NCBI GenBank assembly: GCA_014155875.1
Contig: JACEFZ010016152.1
Coordinates: 318,001 to 382,000, forward strand
Direction of reading: 5' to 3'
Source: Cepaea nemoralis
Lineage: Eukaryota; Mollusca; Gastropoda; Stylommatophora; Helicidae
DNA: 64,000 nucleotides
This document shows, piece after piece, positions 12,801-21,400 of this stretch. The number at the start of each line of letters is the position of its first letter. The stretch's first letter is position 1. Both the position numbers and the translations under genes were made by a program. The notes beneath the pieces are model-generated. The model did not search any database and was not told the DNA's origin. It saw only the letters and a list, made by a program, of their open reading frames with translations.

Positions 12801-15800
12801 GGGGAAGAGACCAAGAGAAATGATGCTGGATGGATTGAGACAGTGGTATGGAGGAATATCATCAGTGGAGTTGATCCAGAGCACCAGAGACTGAAATCTG
12901 TGAAGAGCCATGAACGCCTAAGTCACCTGATAGGGCACTTGATGATGAAGTGAAATTCATTTGTTATTGTGAGAAACTGAGGACAGGCATTCTGGACACT
13001 GATTTCTTAGATTGCAGGGAGGATGGTTGTGTTGTGTTGTGTTGTGGAAAGAATGAGACAATGTAGTCAGTGAATAACTGTTCTAGTGACTGTGTTTGTT
13101 CTTCATTGCTATTTCTAGTGTATGACAGTGTTAAGCCAACATGAGCAGTATGTGAGTTTGCTTAATTGGAACCATGCTTAGAAAACGATATATGAAATAG
13201 TCTAATGTGCCAGTGATAAGTGGCAAATTACTAGTGCTCCATCAGTGTTGTGTGACAATATGCAGGTTCTGAATCTTGTGTAAGGCTGAAGCTATTTCGA
13301 CAGTTGCCATCTAATGAACTAAGAGCCAGACTGTCTCCTTGTAGTGGACAACCTAACCATTTTATCTAGTGTTCATAGTGAACTGTCAAGCCACGCCTGC
13401 ATATGTTGATTGTATGAGCGTGTTGAATGCAGAAGTTATCACAGCCAGCTGTTGCCATGTCCTCTGTTATGTAATACTATCCTGTGGTCCCGAAGTCGAT
13501 ATCACCCTGTAACAGTAATCAAGTAAAACTAGTGTGAAGCCCTAAGACCAGGCAAGAGCATCAGCACACCAGGGCAAACTGTTTTTGTGTGTTCTACTGA
13601 CTTCCGGTCCAATATGGTGGATAGGCGGCGATCCTTTAAGGACATGAAGTGTTGTTTGCTTTTGGACATGTTTTGCTTCTGCATTTTCCTCATTTGTACT
13701 TTATAGTACATGGTTCCATTGCCCAGCTGCTGAGTTGAGTGCTTGGTGCGACACTGAGTTGTGGATTTCATGTGGGATATTTATTTGTCTGTCCACAATG
13801 GTTTTTGTTGTGAACTGCATGTTCATAAAAATGGCAGGTCCAGTTGTGAAGCTAGTTCATTTGCCTTATGCAGATGACTGCTGCTTCCATCGATGATGAA
13901 CTGTAGTTCCAGAGGCAGATCGTCTTGTTGGCATTCTGGCGGCAGCTTTATTCATGTGTGTGCTGTGGTTTTGTCAGAGCTGCTGTCTGTTTCACATACA
14001 GTGAGGAACATTTTGTGTGGTTTTTCACTGACACATGAACGGAGCAATTATGGAGTGATGGTTTGCCATGAAGTTGTAACCATGACTGACTGTATATTCT
14101 GCTTAAATTTGTTAGCACGTACAATTCTATACTGCAGTTGATTTGTCCTTCCAGCTTAACTGTTCAGAAAGAAGGTCCCAATAAAGGCAGACAGTTCTAT
14201 GGATGCAGCAAGCCACGAGATCAGTCATGTAACTTTTTCCAGTGGGCAGATGACACCAGTGGTGGTAGGTCCTAACGACTTCCTTGTTTTTAGTGTTGTT
14301 TTCTAAGATCATGTAGTATAATCTTCTGTGACTATTACTATATTGTTGTTGTTAACTACATCTGTTTAGCTTGTTGCTGTTTTCGAACCATGTAGTGTGT
14401 TATAGCTGCAGAATTTGGCATCATTTCTGTGATAAAATAATGAGCATGTTTATAATTCAAAACCATGGATTCCCTTAGTGAATGTAAACACAGAAGCCAC
14501 AAACTGTAGGTTGCACAGTTTATTGCCTGGTATATTTTGCTGCATCTTGTCTGGTGCATACTGCAGAGTTACATATCATTTGAAAGAAATAAATAAATTT
14601 TACTTTGGTTAAATACATAAAACACATAGTCGTTGATATTGTACAAATGAGGATCATTTGTGATCCCTACAGTGATCACACATTTAAAACGAAGTCTTTA
14701 TGCCTGCACAAAATTGGTTGGAACCCCCTAGTTACTAACACCTCAATATAACTATTTGTTGAATACAATATATGCAACACCTTTTCTTGGTGGTCGCTGT
14801 TTAGCAGATGTTGAGAAATGGTAGAGCTTGAATTTTTATAGCCTGCCGATGTGCAGGGGTTTCTAAAGACTGATTAACTCTCTTTTCTACCCATTCTTGT
14901 ATATGTTTGGTTACTCAGTTTGCTATTTGTCTGTCCATTCGACCTATGTGTGTTGCTTGGAACTCACACTGAAATTGATCATTACAGTTTGATTTGGCAT
15001 ACAGAGACAATAGTTCTTTCACAGACTGAATAGGTGTCAGTTGGACAGATTAGCAACAGTTGTCTCCTCCATGTGTTATGACATAGTTGTATAATTTGTC
15101 CACAATTGACCAAATTTCGGTCTCTGGCTACAGTCTCCCAGGTGTCATGATGAATTCCAAAAGCATTCAGTGAAATTTTCAGTGTCTTTAAAGCGTTTCC
15201 TCTGGCCGCCTTGGGAGCGTTTACCACAACGCAGTTCGCTGTAAAATATTCGTTTAGGGAGCCTGTGATCTGGGATGCGAGTCAAGTGACCAGCCCAGCG
15301 AATCTGATTCTTCATCAGTAGAGTGTGGATACTGGGCATGGATGCTCTTTCTAGGACTTCAGTGTCTGGAATCTTGTCTTGCCATTTAATCTTCAGTAGC
15401 TTCCTTAGGCAGACTGTGTGGAAGTGGTTTAATTTCCTAGTGTGTCGGTGATAAACAGTCCAGGTTTCACAAGCATATAGCAGTGTGGATAATACAACTG
15501 CTTTGTAGACTTTTAGCTTTGTTTGCAGGCTTATTCCAGTTCTGTCCCATACATTCTTGTACAGTCTGCCAAAGGCTGCACTGGCCTTGGAGATTCTTGC
15601 ATTCACTTCGTCATCAATTGTGGCAGCTTGTGACACAGTGCTGCCAAGATAGGTGAATTTGTCCCCAACACTTAGTCTATGATCATTCACTTTGATATTC
15701 GGCACAGCGTGATTATTCCCTGGAGCTGGCTGGTACATAACTACAGTCTTCTCCAAGTTGATATTGAGCCCAAAGTTGGCACAGGCATGTGAGAAAGCTG

Positions 15801-18351
15801 AAACATTATGTTGCATGTCCGCCTCTGAGTTGGCGTATAGAGCGCAATCATCAGCAAACAGGAGCTCTCTGACAGTGTCGCTGTTAATTTTGGTTTTAGC
15901 TCTCAACCTTCTGAGATTGAATAACTTTCCATCCATACGGTAGTTGATGTCTATTCCAATGTCGTCGTTCTCGAAGGCATTCATCAACATGGCTGAAAAC
16001 ATGAGGCTGAACAGTGTTGGTGCCAGGACACATCCTTGCTTCACTCCATTGGTGACAGGAAAGGGTTCAGACAGTTCACCATTTTCCTGTACTCTTGCCT
16101 GCATGCCGTCATGAAATAGCCGCACTATTTGGACAAACCCTCGTGGACAGCCATATTTCGCCATAATCTTCCACAGTCCTTCTCTGCTGACTGTATCAAA
16201 GGCCTTGGTAAGGTCAATGAAAGTGGAGAACATTTCGCAGTTCTGTTCCTGACATTTCTCTTGCAGCTGCCTTGCAGCGAAAATCATGTCAACAGTTCCA
16301 CGTTCTTTTCTGAAGCCACATTGACTCTCAGGAAGAAGACCTTGATCGAGATGGGCTGTGAGGCGATTGAGAAGAATTCTGGTGAGTATCTTCCCTGCAA
16401 TTGAAAGCAAGGAGATGCCTCGGTGGTTGTCACAGGATTGGCGGTTTACTTTACGTTTGTAAAGGTGAACTATTGACGTGTCCTTGAAATCTTGTGGCAT
16501 GGTCTCGTTCACCCTTATGTTTGTAAAGACTTGGTGAAACTGCTCTGTTAAGACTGGCCCACCTGCCTTGTATATCTCTGCTGGGATGGAGTCAGGACCA
16601 GGTGCCTTGCCGCGGACAGTTGCTGGATGGCTTTGTTTACTTCCACTATGGTTGGCAGGTCATCAAGTGTCTCATTCTTTTGTGTAAAATTTGTCTTTTC
16701 TCATTCTTTTTACTTTTGTACTGTAGACTGTCTGATAATGATGTTTGCAACTTCAACAGTTAGCTCCACAAAAGGGATTTATTCTGTTTAAATGCTTGTT
16801 GAAAAAACTATTACTAATCAAGTTATAATTTAATAACTGTAACTACTAACTACAATTTTATATTGCATTGAGTCATGCACTACCAAAAAAAAGCAGTTGA
16901 ATGAAAGAATTAAGGCCGCAAAATATGGATGTTTAACAAAATAGTGCAGATACCATGGAAATATGAAATGACAAAGACACTGTTAACAGATTTGAAATGA
17001 ATAGAAAATCCAAAATGGTATCAAAAATAAGAGTGATTGCTGTCCAGCTGATACCGAAAAATGATTGAACAATGAAATATGAATTTGAAGCTCAATCAAT
17101 GAAAAGACCGCGCAGATACAAGCAAATATTTTGACCAAAGTCCTCATCAACTAACAATAAGACAAGACTGCTTAGCTATAAAACTTAAAACTGAATTAAT
17201 TACAATCACAAATAAGTAATTCACATGGCTGAACTAATAACTTCAACAAAACCCTCAGTTTAGAAAAATAAAGAAGGGAGGGGTGAATAAAGAGTGGATA
17301 ATAAATGCACATGTGCACAAACATATATATAATAGATGCGGAAAGAAAAAACATGACCAGAGGCAGGAGACTGCAATGGATCTGTGATGTGATAGGGCCA
17401 TCATGTTTTGTTAGGCCTGAATGTACTGAAGAATAGGTGGCCAGTCTTTTCCTCTGCTGGCGGAGACGCACATCCTCTTACTATTTATATTAAATATATT
17501 TCAGACAAGTGATACTTAATGTGGTGTGTGATAAACTGTATTGAACATTTTAATTTTGAATAGTTTACAAGTGCTTGTCTCCCTTGCATTTTTATACAAA
17601 GAATTTGTTGTACTATTGGATTTCATGTTAAGGGATTACTTCCCCTTCTGGAAGAAAATTATCAGTACACTGATTATCGTCTGGTTGCTTAGATCTTAGT
17701 CTAGTTTATGATATTCATTTATCCCACGTATAATTGACTAATTAGATATGATTAAAACTTCAGTAAAAAGCATAAATGTTTGGCTGATCAATGTTGCAAT
17801 TCACTCTGAAATAATGCAGATTATAATATTATAACCCAGTTTTCTCCCTAGTATTAGAAAAGGGACAAAAGTTATCCATGTATATTTGTCAAATGAAGTG
17901 AATAATGAAATACTTAAAACACAGTTTATTTGAAGGCACATTTCTTTGTGCTCAAATTTATGAGTCCCTAGGTCTGTTTATTTTAGCGCAACTATTACAG
18001 GAGTACACACTACAAATTTTGTTAATATGATTGTCAGGAGAAAGTATTTAAAAAAGCGTGATATTTAGGCTCAAGTAGATCCCTTACAATACCTGTCATA
18101 TGGGCAAATGCATCAGCAGATTTTCCTTCTTTTTCACCCGGGATTGGGAATATGACCACAGCTAGGGACACAAGTTCATTAAGCTAACCAGCACAAAGGG
18201 AGGCTGTATATCATAGGTCAAGTTCTTTGTCAGCCAGGAAGTGGAAAGTATGACCACGACCAGGACAAAAGTTAATTTAACTCCACCCTACCCAACAAAT
18301 CCATTGTGCCTATGGTGAAGTTACTATCTAACTTCAGTTTTTGTTGGTTTT

Positions 18352-18436
<85 letters not shown>

Positions 18437-21400
18437 TTCGTGTGCGTGTGCACAGCAAATAATTCCATCCATATCTGTTTGCAATTTACTGTGTTAAATG
18501 GAACACTTGTTGCAGTATTTAATATATGATCCATTCTATGATACCATCAAACTTGCTTACATACAACTAAGTGTGAGTGAGAATGCTTGGAGTGTGAAAG
18601 AATTGTTATTGAAAGATTTTAGAATCCATGAGAACTGATGATTACATCACCATCATCAAGTAATGTGTAGGTAATTACACCATGCCATGAATGTAATATG
18701 TATATGAATGTATATATTGTATTTCCAAATGTATAAAAACACACTGTTTTGTACGAAACAGAATTTTAAAAGAAAAAGAAACACACATTTCAGAAATTAA
18801 TGTTAAAGGTGTGGTCATCCATAGGAAGTATATGTAACAAACCAGGTAGAAGAATGTTGATTATACTTATACTTGTCTTCGAGATTATTATTATTATGCA
18901 CCCTATTTTTTAAAATCATGTACAAGACACATTATTTGTGCTTGAAGAAAATAAACAAAACACACGTCCTCTTACTATTATAATAAATATATATCAGACA
19001 GTGCTACTTAGTGTGGTGTGTGATAAACTGCATTGAACATTTTAATTTTAAATAGTTTACTAGTGTTTGTCTCCCTTGCATTTTTATACCAAAGTTTGTG
19101 TTGTGCTCTGGGATTTCACGTTAAGGAACTGCGCCCCCTTCTGGAAGAAAATTATCATGCACTGATTATCGTCTGATTGCTCAGGTCTTACTTAGTTTAT
19201 GATATTCATTTATCCACGCGCATAATATATCTAACAAGATATTAAAATTTTAGTAAAAGGCATAAATGTTTTACTGATAAGTGTTAAATTTCACTCTAAA
19301 ATAATGCAGATTATAATATTATAACCTATTTTTCTTCCTAGTATTAGAAAAGGGGCAAGAGTTATCCATGTACCAGGTCTTTGTAAAGTCTCACTACATT
19401 TGTGTGTAGTGAAGTTTATTTGCAGGCACATTTCTTTGTGCTCAAGTTTATGGGGAGAGACAGAATGCAAATAGTGCATGAGTTGCTGGACAGCTCAGGT
19501 AAACAAAGTGATTGACTGGTGTACTAGAGATGGATAGTGTCAATAACCCATATAAGGTGTCTGTATTATCGTGCTCTCTGAACAATGTAAACAATATAAA
19601 ATGACACATGCAGGACGTTACGGCGATATTGTCAAAGTTGACTCTCAAATCTTAAACAAATGTTAACAGAGAGAGTAAACTGAGATACCTGGGAATCAGC
19701 TTCAACAGAAGCCTGTCATTCAGGGATCATGTGGAAGCAGTTGTTATGAGATTTTAGAAGGGAATCAGGGTTCTGAAGATCATGGCAGGAATGGTCATGG
19801 AGGAAAGAATGGTATTCAGACTCTATCAACATCTGATTCTCTCAGTAACAGTATCATACTAGAGCGCATCCTAGCCTTTCCCACAATTGCAGACAGGCTC
19901 AATCAAGGTGCTGCTGGCTAAATCATATTTCTGCATTGCTGCAGATATGGAACATTCCCTGCATGAAGCCCTTGACACAGTTACGGGCCACAGGCTTATC
20001 AGAGGAAAGTCATGGATGTCTCAAGCTCATAATCAGAGAAATGTACATGCTTGAGAACTTTGGGAGAGGAGTGGGTCAGAATGTCAGAAGAAAAGTCAGA
20101 CCTGCGCGGTGTCATAATAATATTGGGTCGAGAATGCAGGGATTGGCCAGCAGGCTGTACTGAATGGGAGGTGCAACATTTGATTCGCGACCAGTCGATG
20201 TAATCATCTACACGGATGGTTCTGTGCTCAGAGAAGAAAGAAGTGCTGGGGGTTTGTGGTGAAGGTTGATGGCCAGTGTTTGGTGCAGGAGAGTCTGACA
20301 TATGATACCACAACATCTAGGAGGTGGAGGCTGTCACAGTGGCATTCAGCTGTGTGAAGGACAAACAGCACACGCATGTTGAGATTGTAACAGACTCACA
20401 AATTGCATTATTATTGCCACATTATTAAATACGAGGGGAAGTCAATAAGTCACAAATGGCTGTAAAAAAAATAACTAAATATGATGACAACATTAAACCA
20501 GTTTATTTTTAGACATACATCGTCCCTTTATTTCTCAACATAATTTCCACCAACATTGATGCACTTATCCCATCAGTTTTATCAGTCCTCTCAAACCGGC
20601 TGCATAGATCTGTGTGCTCTGTTTTCTAAACCACGTTTTCACTTCACATTCAACTTCGGCGTCATTCGCGAAATGTCTCCTACCGAGGTGGCCAAAAAGG
20701 TGGAAATTGCTAGGGGCTAAATCCACTGAAAACCCACCTTGGCGGGAGACATTTTGCGAATGACAAATGACACATACACACACCCTCCTCCCTCTATCTT
20801 GCTCCTCCCCTCGAGTGTGGTTGAATACCACAGTGTATCTTAACATTCAGAAAAGAATAGGAAATTATGGATATAGAGAATGATGATCACTATATAAGTT
20901 TATCAAAGAAGAAAACCTAATGTGTCAATTTCTTCCTTTTTTAAAAATTCCACAGGAATTGGCAGTCAAACATTTCCAGAGAGAGGGGCGGCAAATGGCT
21001 TGGGACTGGCGCCGTTTCAGCCAAAAACTGGAACTGTGCCCAAACGGAAAAGATCAACAGTGCCTGAAACTGATGGTGGACTCAAACAGAGGAAAGCTCC
21101 AACATGTGGACTCTGTGGGCAGCCAGGTAGTTTTTGCTCTAGTCTCTATCCATAGATCACACTGGGGATTTCTCCATAAGTGCTCTAGTCTCTAACCATA
21201 GATCACACTAGGGATTTCTCCATAAGTGCTGTCTCTACCCATTGATGACACCAGGGATTTCTCCATAAGTACTCTAGTCTCTACCCATAGATCACACCAG
21301 GGATTTCTCTATAAGTGCTCTAGTCTCTATCCGAAGATTACACTAGGGATTTCTCCATAAGTGCTCAGTCTCTATCCATAGATCACACTGGGGATTTCTC

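Noticed and set aside
18272..18534. Open frames rich in Arg-Glu or Ser-Leu repeats on both strands
   Set aside because: Pure translation of a CT microsatellite.
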